Counted from the stretch's first letter, positions 18,381 to 26,509 are shown. The stretch: DNA of 64,000 bases from Candidatus Brevundimonas colombiensis (GCA_029202665.1 CP119326.1:248001-312000), one strand, 5' to 3'. Program-made: numbers and translations. The notes: generated by a model not told the origin, from the sequence alone.

Positions 18381-18671
18381 TCATCCTCCGGCCGGACCGG
18401 AGGATGCCGCGAACGCCTGCGCCACCGCCTGCGCCGCCTCTCGCGGATCGACGCCCGTCACATCCGGCGCCGTCTCTCCGCCCCCGCGCAGCACCGCCGC
18501 CAGCACCACCATCAGATCCCTCGCCGACAGCGTCTTCATCCGCTCCGCGACCGCCGCCAGTCCATCGACCCCCAGGCCCGTCTCGATCTCCGCCAGCGCC
18601 CCCAGCGTCAGGCACGCCCGACGCCGCTGACCGTTCAGCATCACCCCCGCCTCGCCTCGCGCCCCGTTCAT
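18381..18671 (-). CDS. GTA gp10, gene transfer agent family protein (DUF3356)
   Basis: The 96-residue protein matches GTA gp10: GEAGVMLNGQRRRACLTLGA and LAEIETGLGVDGLAAVAERM are characteristic. It is a small tail-assembly factor. ATG 18671 overlaps the gp9 stop in an ATGA arrangement, so translation is probably coupled. The C-terminus is alanine-rich and less conserved. Confidence 0.88.
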   Translation of the reverse strand: MNGARGEAGVMLNGQRRRACLTLGALAEIETGLGVDGLAAVAERMKTLSARDLMVVLAAVLRGGGETAPDVTGVDPREAAQAVAQAFAASSGPAGG

Positions 18672-19090
18672 AGGGCGCTGAACCCGATCGCCCCGGCGCT
18701 GGCCAGGCTCACGGCGAACGTCGCCTCGCCCTCGTGTTCCCCGGCGTATTCCAGGGCCGCCACCAGGAACGGCCCCTCCAGCACGCCAAAATCCGGCACG
18801 ATCAGCCGCCACCGTTTCGCCGCCTGATCAAAGAAGGCTTCGCGCACCAGGACGTCCGACGGCGCGTCGCGGAATATGCCCTGCCCCGACACCGCCGCCG
18901 ACTTGACCCCCGCGCCCGCCAGCAGTTCGCGCCACCGTCCGGCGCTGTCGCCGTCGGTCGCATCCACCGTCTTAGCGTTCAGCGAGATGGTTCGCGCTCT
19001 CAGCCCCGCCACCGTCGTGAATACGCCCGGGGACGCCACCGGGGCGCCCTCGATCTTCAACAGTATGTCCTTGCCCGCCTGTGCGGTCAT
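18668..19090 (-). CDS. GTA gp9, major tail tube protein
   Basis: The 140-residue protein matches the TP901-1-type phage major tail protein of GTA: MTAQAGKDILLKIE, RARTISLNAKTVDATDGDS, GRWRELLAGAGVKSAAVSGQG and a C-terminal EGEATFAVSLASAGAI. It polymerises into the tail tube. ATG 19090 matches the family start; the upstream open frame has no homology. gp10 overlaps its stop by 4 bp. Confidence 0.93.
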   Translation of the reverse strand: MTAQAGKDILLKIEGAPVASPGVFTTVAGLRARTISLNAKTVDATDGDSAGRWRELLAGAGVKSAAVSGQGIFRDAPSDVLVREAFFDQAAKRWRLIVPDFGVLEGPFLVAALEYAGEHEGEATFAVSLASAGAIGFSAL

Positions 19091-19110
19091 GTCGTCCTCG
19101 CTTTGCTTAT

Positions 19111-19228
19111 GTGTGGCGTGTGGCGTGTGGCGAGCGACGCGTGGCGAGGATGACCGTCGCAACGGTTCGCCCGCCATCCCACCTCACGGATCCCGCTCGT
19201 CACGCGCCGCTAACCACTCGTCACATCC
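19111..19228. repeat. Short repeats at gp8-gp9 junction
   Basis: GTGTGGC is repeated three times in tandem at 19111-19131, followed by GAGCGACGCGTGGCGAGG. An imperfect inverted match (CGCTCGTCACGCGCCGC, then CCACTCGTCAC) lies at 19194-19221. It fills the 119-bp gap between gp8 and gp9 and resembles the junction repeats at 15405 and 17661. Confidence 0.55.
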
Positions 19229-19620
19229 TCGGTCACCGCCCGCAGCCGCACGACCGCATAGGTCCGCCGCCCGTCGCCGGCCGGGAAGACATCGGCGAAG
19301 GTCGCCCTCAGGGTCGCGGTCCGCACCCCGTCGGCCTCCAGCGTGGTCTCGTGCAGACACGCCCGCACCGCCGCCGCCATCGCCTTGGCCTCTTGCGACC
19401 CGGCGAAGCGCGACACGCCGGTCAGGGTCAGCCTCTGCTCCACCGCGCCGCCGTCCGCCGCCACCGGCCGGCTTTCGCACCGCCCCAGCGCCAGATAGGG
19501 GCACAGTGCCCCGTCCGGCGCCTGGTCGTAAATCCGCCCCTGGATCAGGGCCGACAGCGTCGGATCGGCCTTCAGCGCCGCCACCATCGCCTTCTGCAGC
19601 GCCCCTTCGTGATCCCTCAT
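19210..19620 (-). CDS. GTA gp8, DUF3168 tail terminator/completion protein
   Basis: This 136-residue protein matches DUF3168: N-terminal ALQKAMVAALKADPTLSALI, IYDQAPDGALCPYLALG and LTLTGVSRFAGSQEA. Family members cap the tail tube and join it to the head. ATG 19620 overlaps the gp7 stop by 4 bp, supporting coupled translation. Confidence 0.92.
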   Translation of the reverse strand: MRDHEGALQKAMVAALKADPTLSALIQGRIYDQAPDGALCPYLALGRCESRPVAADGGAVEQRLTLTGVSRFAGSQEAKAMAAAVRACLHETTLEADGVRTATLRATFADVFPAGDGRRTYAVVRLRAVTEDVTSG

Positions 19621-19913
19621 CGCGTCCGCTCCAGCTCCAGTTCGACCCGCCCCGGCCGCGGGTCCGCGACCAGGCGGATCGTCCAGTCCGCCCCGCCGAA
19701 GCGCAGCACCCGCCCGAGCGCCAGTCGCGGATCGGCCCGCGTCTCGGCCTTCATCGTCTCGACCGACCGGCGCTGGTCGCCCTCGCCGCGCTCGACCCGC
19801 CGCCGCGTCCCGCCCTTCAGCCAGACCGACCCCATCGGCTCGAACGTCACGCTGCGCCCGCCATAAGGCGTCTCGGCCTCAACCGGCCGGAACAGTCCCC
19901 CCAGCACCCTCAC
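19617..19913 (-). CDS. GTA gp7, head-tail adaptor (head closure) protein
   Basis: The ~98-residue protein matches the phage head-tail joining family: LFRPVEAETPYGGRSVTFEP, VWLKGGTRRRVERGEGD and the end WTIRLVADPRPGRVELELER. GTG 19913 overlaps the gp6 stop (GTGA) and is preferred; an ATG at 19943 would add ten residues lacking similarity. It sits between gp6 and gp8 as in other GTAs. Confidence 0.85.
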   Translation of the reverse strand: MRVLGGLFRPVEAETPYGGRSVTFEPMGSVWLKGGTRRRVERGEGDQRRSVETMKAETRADPRLALGRVLRFGGADWTIRLVADPRPGRVELELERTR

Positions 19914-20188
19914 AACCGCACCACGCGATAGGGCGCGATCCACCCCTCGACCGGCTCCACGGCCATGTCGGGATCGCCCCGTTCATAGGCCCACAGCACC
20001 AGCATCAGGATCGCCAGCCGAAGCGGCGCCGGGGACGTGGACGTCAAGCTCAGCCCCACATCCGCCTCCACCCGCGCCCTGGCCGCCTCGATCAGCGTGG
20101 CGATCAGCCCGTCCTCGGCCTCATGCTCGACGCGCAGAAACAGCTTCGCCTCCGCCGCCGTCACCGGTTGCGCCATGCCAATCTCCAT
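19910..20188 (-). CDS. GTA gp6, head-tail connector protein
   Basis: The ~92-residue protein matches the DNA-packaging/connector gp6 family: VTAAEAKLFLRVEHEAEDG and LIATLIEAARARVEADVGL, with the C-terminal YERGD segment. It docks on the portal ring as an adaptor. Two in-frame ATGs (20188 and 20176) are possible; GGAG inside the first codons is well placed for the second. Confidence 0.88.
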   Translation of the reverse strand: MEIGMAQPVTAAEAKLFLRVEHEAEDGLIATLIEAARARVEADVGLSLTSTSPAPLRLAILMLVLWAYERGDPDMAVEPVEGWIAPYRVVRL

Positions 20189-20200
20189 TGTCAGAAATCA

Positions 20201-20351
20201 CCTCTCCTCCCCATCAATGGGGAGGGGGACCACGAAGTGGTGGAGGGGCTCCTGAAGTCCCACAGGCGTCTGTGATGCGTCGAAGACCCCCTCCGTCACG
20301 GCGCTGAAGACGCGCCGCGCCACCTCCCCATCGCTGCGCGACAGGGAGGAG
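20201..20351. repeat. GC-rich palindromic element (divergent copy) between capsid and gp6
   Basis: The left end CTCTCCTCCCCATCAATGGG with GGAGG and the right end CCACCTCCCCATCGCTGCG with GGGAGGAGA are imperfect inverted copies, with inner GACCACGAAGTGGT and GGCGCTGAAGACGCGCC hairpins. It is a different subfamily from the copies at 14576, 23711 and 27961 but has the same two-ended design. It occupies almost the entire gap between gp5 and gp6. Confidence 0.75.
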
Positions 20352-20360
20352 ACGATCACT

Positions 20361-21587
20361 TCAGCTCGCGGCGAACTTCATCACCTTGATGGCGTCGAAG
20401 TTCTGCACCCCGCCGCCCACGCGCTTGGTCGTGTAGAACAGCACATAGGGCTTGGCCGAATAGGGATCGCGCAGCACCCGCACCCCTGCCCGATCGACGA
20501 TCAGATAGCCGCGCTGGAAGTCGCCGAACGCGATCGACAGGCTGTTGGCCGCCACATCCGGCATGGTCTCGATCTCGGTGACCGGATAGCCGAGCAAGCT
20601 CGCCGTCTCGCCCAGCCGCGTCGCCGGCTGCCAGATGTAGTTGCCGTCCGCGTCCTTGAACTTGCGCACAGCCGAGACCGTCTTCCGGTTCATCACGAAC
20701 CGCCCGTTCGGTCGGTACTGGGCCTTGGGCGCATAGATCAGGTCGATCAGCCGGTCCGTCGGGCTGGCCGACGCGAAGCCGCCCGCCGCGCCTGACGCCA
20801 CGGAACCGATCTGACCCCAGGCCTGATCCGCGTCCGCCACGGTCGTATAGCTCAGGAAGCCGCGCGGCTTGTTGGTCCCGTCGCCGGTCACGAAGGCCGC
20901 CGTCTCCTGCGCCGCGAAGGCGTCCTCGACCTCGGCCGCCAGCCATTCGTCCAGATCGACCATGGCGTCGTCCAGCAGGGCCTGGGTCGCCGCCGGATTG
21001 GCGTAGAGGTCCGCCGACGGGAACTCCAGCAGGGCCAGGGTCGCCGGGTCCGTCTCGGGACGTGCAGCGGTTTCCGCCACCCAGCCCGAGGCCACGCCCG
21101 CCGTCGACACCGGCTTTCTGAACACGCCCGCCGCCACCGTGCGCACCGTGGCGATCTCGCGCATCGGCGAGGCCGCCATCAGGCGCCGCTCGATGGCCCG
21201 TTCCGTCTCGTACGGCACCACATAGCCGCCCGAGGTGGCGCCGCCCGACAGGCCCGCCTTCACCTCCAGCCCGCCGGATTGACCCGTCTTCAGATAGCCG
21301 TCCCACGCCGCCTTCGCCTCGGGCGCAGACGCCGGCTCGACCGGCTCGCCGCCGATCTGGGGACGCCGGTTCTGGCTCATCACCCGATCCAGACGCGCCT
21401 GGGCCGCCGCCACCGCCTGATCGATGCGCGCCACCTTCTCCTCCAGCAGGACATCGGCCGCCGCCTTCTTCTCGATCTCGCCCAGCCGGACGTCGTTCGC
21501 CCCTTTGAACGCCTCGAACGCGGCCATCATCTCATGCATGGCGGCGCGCGCTTCCGGCGAGGCGGAAGCCTGTTTGGTCTCTTTCAT
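20361..21587 (-). CDS. GTA gp5, HK97-family major capsid protein
   Basis: The 408-residue protein has a charged N-terminal delta region (about residues 1-100, helical, removed by the protease in related GTAs). The HK97-fold body follows: SGGATSGGYVVPYETERAIE, FGDFQRGYLIVDRAGVRVLRD and the end VGGGVQNFDAIKVMKFA are typical. It forms the procapsid shell. The gene is separated from the protease by two opposite-strand genes, which is unusual because gp4 and gp5 are normally adjacent. Confidence 0.96.
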   Translation of the reverse strand: MKETKQASASPEARAAMHEMMAAFEAFKGANDVRLGEIEKKAAADVLLEEKVARIDQAVAAAQARLDRVMSQNRRPQIGGEPVEPASAPEAKAAWDGYLKTGQSGGLEVKAGLSGGATSGGYVVPYETERAIERRLMAASPMREIATVRTVAAGVFRKPVSTAGVASGWVAETAARPETDPATLALLEFPSADLYANPAATQALLDDAMVDLDEWLAAEVEDAFAAQETAAFVTGDGTNKPRGFLSYTTVADADQAWGQIGSVASGAAGGFASASPTDRLIDLIYAPKAQYRPNGRFVMNRKTVSAVRKFKDADGNYIWQPATRLGETASLLGYPVTEIETMPDVAANSLSIAFGDFQRGYLIVDRAGVRVLRDPYSAKPYVLFYTTKRVGGGVQNFDAIKVMKFAAS

Positions 21588-21632
21588 GATATCTCCGTTT
21601 GAAGAACCGCGTGTTGCGGTTAGGGTCGAGGC

Positions 21633-22271
21633 GTGACCGGCACGACCTCGAAATTCATCGACAGCCTACAGCGCTCCTGGCTGCTCAAACTGGCTTGGGT
21701 GCTGGCGCCGTTCGCACCGATGCTGGTCGTGGCGACGTCAAAGCACAGCCCCGAGCGGTGGGCCGGATGGCTGTCCTCGGCCATGCTTCTTGTCGTCTTC
21801 GGCAGCCTGGCCGCATCCTATGCGTTTGCGCTGATCGAGCGGCGCCAGAGGCGCGCTCGACTTCGCGCCCTGTCTCCCTTGCAGCGCCTTCAGATGTCCG
21901 ACGAAGCCAATCTCGCCCCGCTAGGCGAAACCCTGCGCGTGACCGATCATCCCGCCATCGAAACCCTGCCGAGGGTCGTTCAGTGGGCCATAGCCGCGCT
22001 GGGGGCGCCGCTGCCCAAACCCCTTTCGGCCGTCGTCGTCGCGCTGGACTTGAGTATTTTCGTCCTGCTGCTGGCGATGGTGTTTCTGAATGACCCGATG
22101 GGTCAACTGTCCCGTCGTCTGGGCGCGCCGCTTCTGCCCTACTGGCCGATCTTCATCGCGCTCTTTGCAGGACTGGTCGCCCTGCGTCTGATAGAACGGC
22201 TATCGAGTATGAACCGCTACTACATCGCCCAGGCGGCCACCTCGGGCCGCCGCCCTTTCCCTGCCCTGTGA
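21633..22271 (+). CDS. Hypothetical multi-pass membrane protein inserted between GTA gp5 and gp4
   Basis: The 212-residue protein starts at a GTG and has about four predicted membrane helices (WVLAPFAPMLVVAT, AMLLVVFGSLAASYAFALI, ALDLSIFVLLLAMVFL, WPIFIALFAGLVALRLI) with a soluble loop between the second and third. No family is recognised. It is divergent from the capsid gene (46 bp between the two starts) and 10 bp upstream of the next plus-strand gene, so the two are probably a transcript. Its place inside the head-gene block suggests a passenger. Confidence 0.65.
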   Translation: MTGTTSKFIDSLQRSWLLKLAWVLAPFAPMLVVATSKHSPERWAGWLSSAMLLVVFGSLAASYAFALIERRQRRARLRALSPLQRLQMSDEANLAPLGETLRVTDHPAIETLPRVVQWAIAALGAPLPKPLSAVVVALDLSIFVLLLAMVFLNDPMGQLSRRLGAPLLPYWPIFIALFAGLVALRLIERLSSMNRYYIAQAATSGRRPFPAL

Positions 22272-22281
22272 CGAACGCCCG

Positions 22282-23094
22282 ATGTCCCACCTCACGCCGC
22301 TCGAAAGCGCCGTCATGGACGCCATGGCCTGGCAGATGGGCGACAGCGTGCCCGATCTGGCGGCGCAGGCGGCGTCCAGTTCGCCGGGCCTGCGTCGCAA
22401 CACCGGGGCGGGCCTCTATTCCCAGTTCCTGGTCGACGCCGACCGGCGCACGGCCAACCCCGACGCCACGGGCCTGTTCGGCACGGTCCATGTCATGGTC
22501 GCCGACCTGCCCGAACCCGTGGGCTTCCAGATCGAGCTGCGTCAGGGCCGCCTGATGGCCCTGCACGGCCAGAGCTATGGCCAGGACACGCGCGCCATCG
22601 ACTTCTCCAACACCCCCTTCAGCGAGGTCTTCACCGTCGACGACCGGGGCCAGTCCGTCCTCTACCGGCCCGCCCGCCGCGCCCCCGATCCGGTCGCCCC
22701 CAGGCCGAAACCCGCCGCCCGGCCGAGCGTCTCGACCCAGCCCAACCCCCAGCCTCAGCCCGCCGCGCGCACGACCCCGGCGGCCCGTCCGGCCGACCAC
22801 GCCCTGCCCGTCTCCGCCTCACCGCCCGGCGTGGCCGACATGCTGTCCGGCCTGTCGAACCCGTCAGCTTCGGCGGCAGGGCGCCTGGCCCTGGTCTATC
22901 TGGGCGCCTACGCCCTGGCGGTGGTCTTCGTCCTGTTCGCCCGGCTTGCACTACACACCGGCTGGTTCTTCGCCCTGATCCTCGCCTTCTGGGCCCTGCG
23001 CTTCATCCATATGCCCAAGGGCCGCGCAATGATGTCCAGGCTCGCGGACACCCTGGACCGTCAGGGTGCGTTCGCGGCGTTGAAGTCACGCTGA
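22282..23094 (+). CDS. Hypothetical protein with proline-rich linker and C-terminal membrane anchor
   Basis: The 270-residue protein has three parts. The N-terminal domain (about 1-130; LTPLESAVMDAMAWQMGD, NTGAGLYSQFLVD, GFQIELRQGRLMALHG) looks like a soluble unknown domain I have seen in small hypothetical proteins. A Pro/Ala-rich linker (about 130-190) and two hydrophobic helices near the C-terminus (LALVYLGAYALAVVFVLF and the next) follow. It lies just after the 21633 gene in the same orientation, inside the GTA cluster. No function is assigned. Confidence 0.7.
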   Translation: MSHLTPLESAVMDAMAWQMGDSVPDLAAQAASSSPGLRRNTGAGLYSQFLVDADRRTANPDATGLFGTVHVMVADLPEPVGFQIELRQGRLMALHGQSYGQDTRAIDFSNTPFSEVFTVDDRGQSVLYRPARRAPDPVAPRPKPAARPSVSTQPNPQPQPAARTTPAARPADHALPVSASPPGVADMLSGLSNPSASAAGRLALVYLGAYALAVVFVLFARLALHTGWFFALILAFWALRFIHMPKGRAMMSRLADTLDRQGAFAALKSR

Positions 23095-23153
23095 CCGGCT
23101 TGCAATCCAGCCTTTTTCCGCCCACCTCAAAAACGATCAGAGGGAAAAGCGGA

Positions 23154-23312
23154 TGTTCGGACTGTTCTTTCATCCCCGGCGTTCCGACGATGGACGCCCC
23201 GTCGCCGTGCGCGTCGTCGCCGGCCAGTGGCGCGGCGCCGCATCGGACGCCCCTGCGCCCGTTCCCGTCATCCGCGAAAACACGCCGCCATCTCCCCCGT
23301 CGATGCCAGGCT
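23154..23312 (+). CDS. Possible small protein overlapping the gp4 3' end
   Basis: A 52-residue frame (MFGLFFHPRRSDDGRPVAVR, then a Pro/Ala-rich tail) follows the previous plus-strand gene. It has a GAGGG ribosome binding site 8 bases before the ATG. Its last 45 bp overlap the convergent protease gene. It could be the third gene of the inserted block or a chance frame; no homology is recognised. Confidence 0.3.
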
Positions 23313-23894
23313 GAACCGCGCGCCCGGCAGCATCGGGAATGTCACCAGCGACACCTCCCACAGCTCGACCGCGCTCAGCACCCGCAACCGCCCCTGACGC
23401 CTGGCCCGCGCGGTGCGATAGCCGATGGACAGGCCATCCAGCGCCCCCGCCCGGCTCAGCGCGCCCGCGAACCGCGCCTCGGCCGACCAGTCCGCGATCC
23501 GGCCGCGCACGAACAGGCCGCGGTCGTCCTCCACGATCTGGTCCCACACCCCGACCGGCGCCCGCGCATCATGCTGGCTCAGCATCCGCACGCCCTCGGC
23601 CCCCGTCCGCGCCAGACTGTCGGCGAACGCCCCCGCCTGCACCACATCTCCGTTCAGGTCCGCCACGCCCCACAGGGAGGCGTAGCCCTGGATAGGGAGT
23701 GCGCCGGAACTCTCCCTCCCCCTGCGGGGGAGGGTGGTCGCGCCGTCAGACGAAACCGGGTGGAGGCGGCCGGGCAAAGTCCCACCGACCTGTTTTGTTT
23801 CCAATCCTGCGGCCTTCTTGGGCCGCCCCCACCCGGTCGCTGCGCGACCACCCTCCCCGGAGCGGGGAGGGAGAAGATTGCGTTCGCCGCTCAT
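23268..23894 (-). CDS. GTA gp4, prohead (HK97-type) protease with repeat-encoded insert
   Basis: The conserved serine protease core starts at IQGYASLWGVADLNGDVV. It includes MLSQHDARAPVGVWD (catalytic His), GRIADWSAEARFAGALSRAG, LDGLSIGYRT (catalytic Ser) and ELWEVSLVTFPMLPGARF. It cleaves scaffold/delta regions during capsid maturation. The ATG at 23894 overlaps the gp3.5 stop in an ATGA motif, so it is the native start. Residues about 8-61 are encoded by a palindromic repeat (23711-23874) that is open in this frame. No start codon lies between repeat and core, so the extended 208-residue form must be made if the gene is active. Confidence 0.88.
   Translation of the reverse strand: MSGERNLLPPRSGEGGRAATGWGRPKKAAGLETKQVGGTLPGRLHPVSSDGATTLPRRGRESSGALPIQGYASLWGVADLNGDVVQAGAFADSLARTGAEGVRMLSQHDARAPVGVWDQIVEDDRGLFVRGRIADWSAEARFAGALSRAGALDGLSIGYRTARARRQGRLRVLSAVELWEVSLVTFPMLPGARFSLASTGEMAACFRG
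23711..23874. repeat. GC-rich palindromic element (copy 2) inside the gp4 coding region
   Basis: The left end TCTCCCTCCCCCTGCGGGGG and the right end with GACCACCCTCCCCGGAGCGG are inverted copies, each with internal hairpins, around a 52-bp centre. The right half is nearly identical to 44643-44694. The element lies between codons 7 and 62 of gp4 without introducing a stop. Confidence 0.88.
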
Positions 23895-24124
23895 TTAGCC
23901 CCCTCCAACCGCCGCTCGATCCGCTCCACGGCCGCCGCCGTCGCCTCGCCCTGGGTCTCCAGCCGCGCCAGCCGTTCGGCGACCAGCCTCTGCTCTCCGA
24001 CCCGCTGCTCCAGCGTGCCGATCCGCGCCGCCGCGCCGCCCGCCCAGACCAGCCCCCCGACCGTCTGCACGACCACCGCGATCAGCAGCGCCGTCGGCAC
24101 GCGCCGGATGTGATGTTCGGTCAT
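23891..24124 (-). CDS. GTA gp3.5-type small membrane protein
   Basis: The 77-residue protein has one N-terminal hydrophobic helix (VPTALLIAVVVQTVGGLVWA) followed by a charged heptad-rich segment (IGTLEQRVGEQRLVAERLAR) that should form a coiled coil. This fits the short gene found between portal and protease in GTA clusters. Both ends overlap neighbours by ATGA motifs (portal stop and protease start), which fixes the start at 24124. Function is unknown. Confidence 0.8.
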   Translation of the reverse strand: MTEHHIRRVPTALLIAVVVQTVGGLVWAGGAAARIGTLEQRVGEQRLVAERLARLETQGEATAAAVERIERRLEGAK

Positions 24125-25293
24125 CCTTCCACCCCCGCCATCCGACGCCGCTCGTCCTCGGTCAGGAAGCTGGCGGCATCCAGCCGCGCCCACAGGGCGT
24201 CGCGCTCGGGCTGCAACGCCGAGACCGCATCCATATCGGCCCTGATCTCGCAGTCGGCGAACCGTTCGCCCAGCCAGCCAGTCATCGCCCCCGCCGCCTT
24301 CCGAACCAGCGGGATCACCGTCTGGCGCCAGAAGGCCGCATTGGCCTCGCGATAGTTGGCGTAGGTCGCGTCGCCCGGCACGCCCAGCAGTTGCGGCGGA
24401 ACCCCGAAGCCCAGGGCGATCTCGCGCGCGGCCGCATGTTTGCCCGCTGTAAAGTCCATCTCCGCCGGCGTCAGGCTCAGCGGCTTCCAGTCCATACCGC
24501 CTTCAAGCAGGATCGGCCGCCCGGCGTTCATCGCCCCGGCATAGGCGTTCGACAGCTGGTCCTTCAGCGCCTCGAACTGCCCGTCGGTCAGCCGCTCGCC
24601 GTTGCGCGCACCATAAACCAGCGCCCCCGAGGGCCGCGCCGCATTGTCCAGCAGGGCCTTGTTCCAGGCGCCCGCCGCATTGTGCGCATCCACCCCCTGC
24701 GCAGCCGCCTCCAGCGGCGACAGCCCGTACCAGTCGTCCAACGGGTGCCACAGTTTCAGGTGCATCACCGGCGCCCAGCCATCCCCGGCCCGCCCGATCC
24801 GAACCGACCGTCCGTCCACGGAATAGTCCCACGCCTCGGGCCAGCCCGACCGGCCGGGAACCACCTTCACCCGGTCCGACCGCAGCGCCCACAGCTCATC
24901 CGGCGCCCCGTCCCCATCCGCATCGCCGGTGGCCTCGACATAGGCGTTGCCCGACACCTGAAGCGCCCCATAGACCGCCTCCATCAGCTCCGCCCCCGAC
25001 TGTTCGGGATTGGGCCGACGGATCAGCTTCGCCAGCGGATGGGCGTCGTCCCTCGCACCGCCGACAAACACAGCAAACGGCGCAGACGCCGCCGCCTCGG
25101 CGATCATGCGGATGCAGCGATAGGCCACCGCATTCTTCTGATACCCCTCGCGCGCCAAGCTGGCGTAGTCGTTGGGCGTCCAGCGCGGCCGCCCCACGCC
25201 TGACAGGGCGATCACCCCGCCCGCCCGGCTTTCCTTCGCTTCAGGCGCACCCCTGCGCCCCGCCTGGCCGAACGGCCACCGGATCGAAACCAT
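24121..25293 (-). CDS. GTA gp3, HK97-family portal protein
   Basis: The 390-residue protein matches the phage portal family: AYRCIRMIAEAAASAPFAVF, LIRRPNPEQSGAELMEAVYG, SGNAYVEATG, MHLKLWHPLDDWYGLSPLEA and GFGVPPQLLGVPGDATYANY are typical. It forms the DNA entry ring at one capsid vertex. ATG 25293 fits homologues (MVSIRWPFGQ) and has GGGAAA upstream. In most GTAs the terminase gene directly precedes it; here spike and acyltransferase genes intervene. Confidence 0.95.
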   Translation of the reverse strand: MVSIRWPFGQAGRRGAPEAKESRAGGVIALSGVGRPRWTPNDYASLAREGYQKNAVAYRCIRMIAEAAASAPFAVFVGGARDDAHPLAKLIRRPNPEQSGAELMEAVYGALQVSGNAYVEATGDADGDGAPDELWALRSDRVKVVPGRSGWPEAWDYSVDGRSVRIGRAGDGWAPVMHLKLWHPLDDWYGLSPLEAAAQGVDAHNAAGAWNKALLDNAARPSGALVYGARNGERLTDGQFEALKDQLSNAYAGAMNAGRPILLEGGMDWKPLSLTPAEMDFTAGKHAAAREIALGFGVPPQLLGVPGDATYANYREANAAFWRQTVIPLVRKAAGAMTGWLGERFADCEIRADMDAVSALQPERDALWARLDAASFLTEDERRRMAGVEG

Positions 25294-25316
25294 CGTGTCG
25301 ATTTCCCTTTTATTTT

Positions 25317-25411
25317 CGTCATCCTCGGGCTTGTTCCGAGGAGCCAAGCTCACGGTGCTCGCCGCTCAAGTCCGGTGTTTATGGGTCCTGGGCACGAGGC
25401 CGAGGATGACG
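25317..25411. repeat. Inverted repeat of the CGTCATCCTCGG family
   Basis: CGTCATCCTCGG at 25317-25328 is inverted as CCGAGGATGACG at 25400-25411, with a second short palindrome (CTCGGGCTTGTTCCGAG) inside the left arm. It lies between the acyltransferase and the portal genes. A longer copy is at 47912-48019. Confidence 0.8.
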
Positions 25412-25421
25412 GCGTGTGAAA

Positions 25422-26471
25422 CTAGACGCAGTGTCTTGAAGGCGTCATCAGCCGCAACAACGGCCGCTCGACCCACAGATGCACGGCGACCCCCGCCGCC
25501 AGACTGACCAGCACCGTCAGCGCCGCCACCGCATCCCCCGGCGCCGAGACCACCCCGCTCTCGAACAGCCGACCCAGCGCGCGGATCACGAGCACATGCG
25601 TCAGATAGATCGAATAGGACGCATCCCCCATGAAGGCCGCCGCCCGCTCGACCCTTCCCGGCGCCCGGTCCAGCCGCTCCATCCGCACCGCCCCGAACAC
25701 CAGAAGGGCGCTGGGCAGGCCCCAGATCAGAACCCGCGCCACCCCCGTCGCCGGATCGTTCAGGGCCTCCACCCCGTCGACCCGCCCGTATCCGACCACC
25801 ACCGTCAGACCCAGAACGACCAGCCCCAGCCCGACCGCCCACGGCCCGGCCCATCGCGGCATGAACCGCCAGATCCCGGCGATCCCCATGCCCAGCAGAA
25901 ACTCCACGAGGATCGGCGCGCCCCAGAACCTCAGCACCGGCGCCGCGACGAAACATCCGGCTACCAGCAGCACCCCATAGGCGCCGACCAGCCCCCATCC
26001 GACCCGCCGCCCGAACGCCATCGCCAACCCGAAGGCGGCGTAGAACAGCATCTCGAAACACAGGGTCCACCCCGGCCCCAGCGCCGGAAACGTCATCTCC
26101 AGCCCGCTGAAGGGCCAGAACAGGACCGTCGCCGCCGCCACATCGGCGCTTAACGTCCCGCCCCGCGCCATCCCGACCAGGATCGGCGCCGACAACAGCC
26201 AATAGATCGGCGCCACCCTGCGAAACCGTCGCCACAGGAACGCGCCCGCCGCATCGACGCCCGCCTGTCCTCGCGCCGTCGTGGCGATGACGAAACCGCT
26301 GATGACGAAGAACACATCCACGCCCACCGCGCCGAAATCCGCCAGCGCTCCGTCGCCGACCAGCGTCTCCAGCCCCAGCCGCGTCCCGGCCAGGTCCACG
26401 GCATGGGCCGCGACCACCGCCGTCGCCGCCGCGAACCGCAGCGCCTGCACCCCGTAGAACCGCTCCCCCAT
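25422..26471 (-). CDS. Acyltransferase 3 (OafA/YrhL-type) membrane protein
   Basis: This 349-residue integral membrane protein has the acyltransferase-3 hallmarks: GVQALRFAAATAVVAAHA at the N-terminus, GVDVFFVISGFVI, RRFRRVAPIYWLL and about ten hydrophobic helices. Family members transfer acetyl or other acyl groups to cell-surface sugars. It is on the GTA strand between the spike genes and the portal gene. Since spikes bind capsule in RcGTA, an enzyme altering surface glycan beside them could influence receptor choice; this is inference. Confidence 0.88.
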   Translation of the reverse strand: MGERFYGVQALRFAAATAVVAAHAVDLAGTRLGLETLVGDGALADFGAVGVDVFFVISGFVIATTARGQAGVDAAGAFLWRRFRRVAPIYWLLSAPILVGMARGGTLSADVAAATVLFWPFSGLEMTFPALGPGWTLCFEMLFYAAFGLAMAFGRRVGWGLVGAYGVLLVAGCFVAAPVLRFWGAPILVEFLLGMGIAGIWRFMPRWAGPWAVGLGLVVLGLTVVVGYGRVDGVEALNDPATGVARVLIWGLPSALLVFGAVRMERLDRAPGRVERAAAFMGDASYSIYLTHVLVIRALGRLFESGVVSAPGDAVAALTVLVSLAAGVAVHLWVERPLLRLMTPSRHCV

Positions 26472-26509
26472 CCGTCACGCCTATCACCCGGCGCGACGGG
26501 TCGACAACT

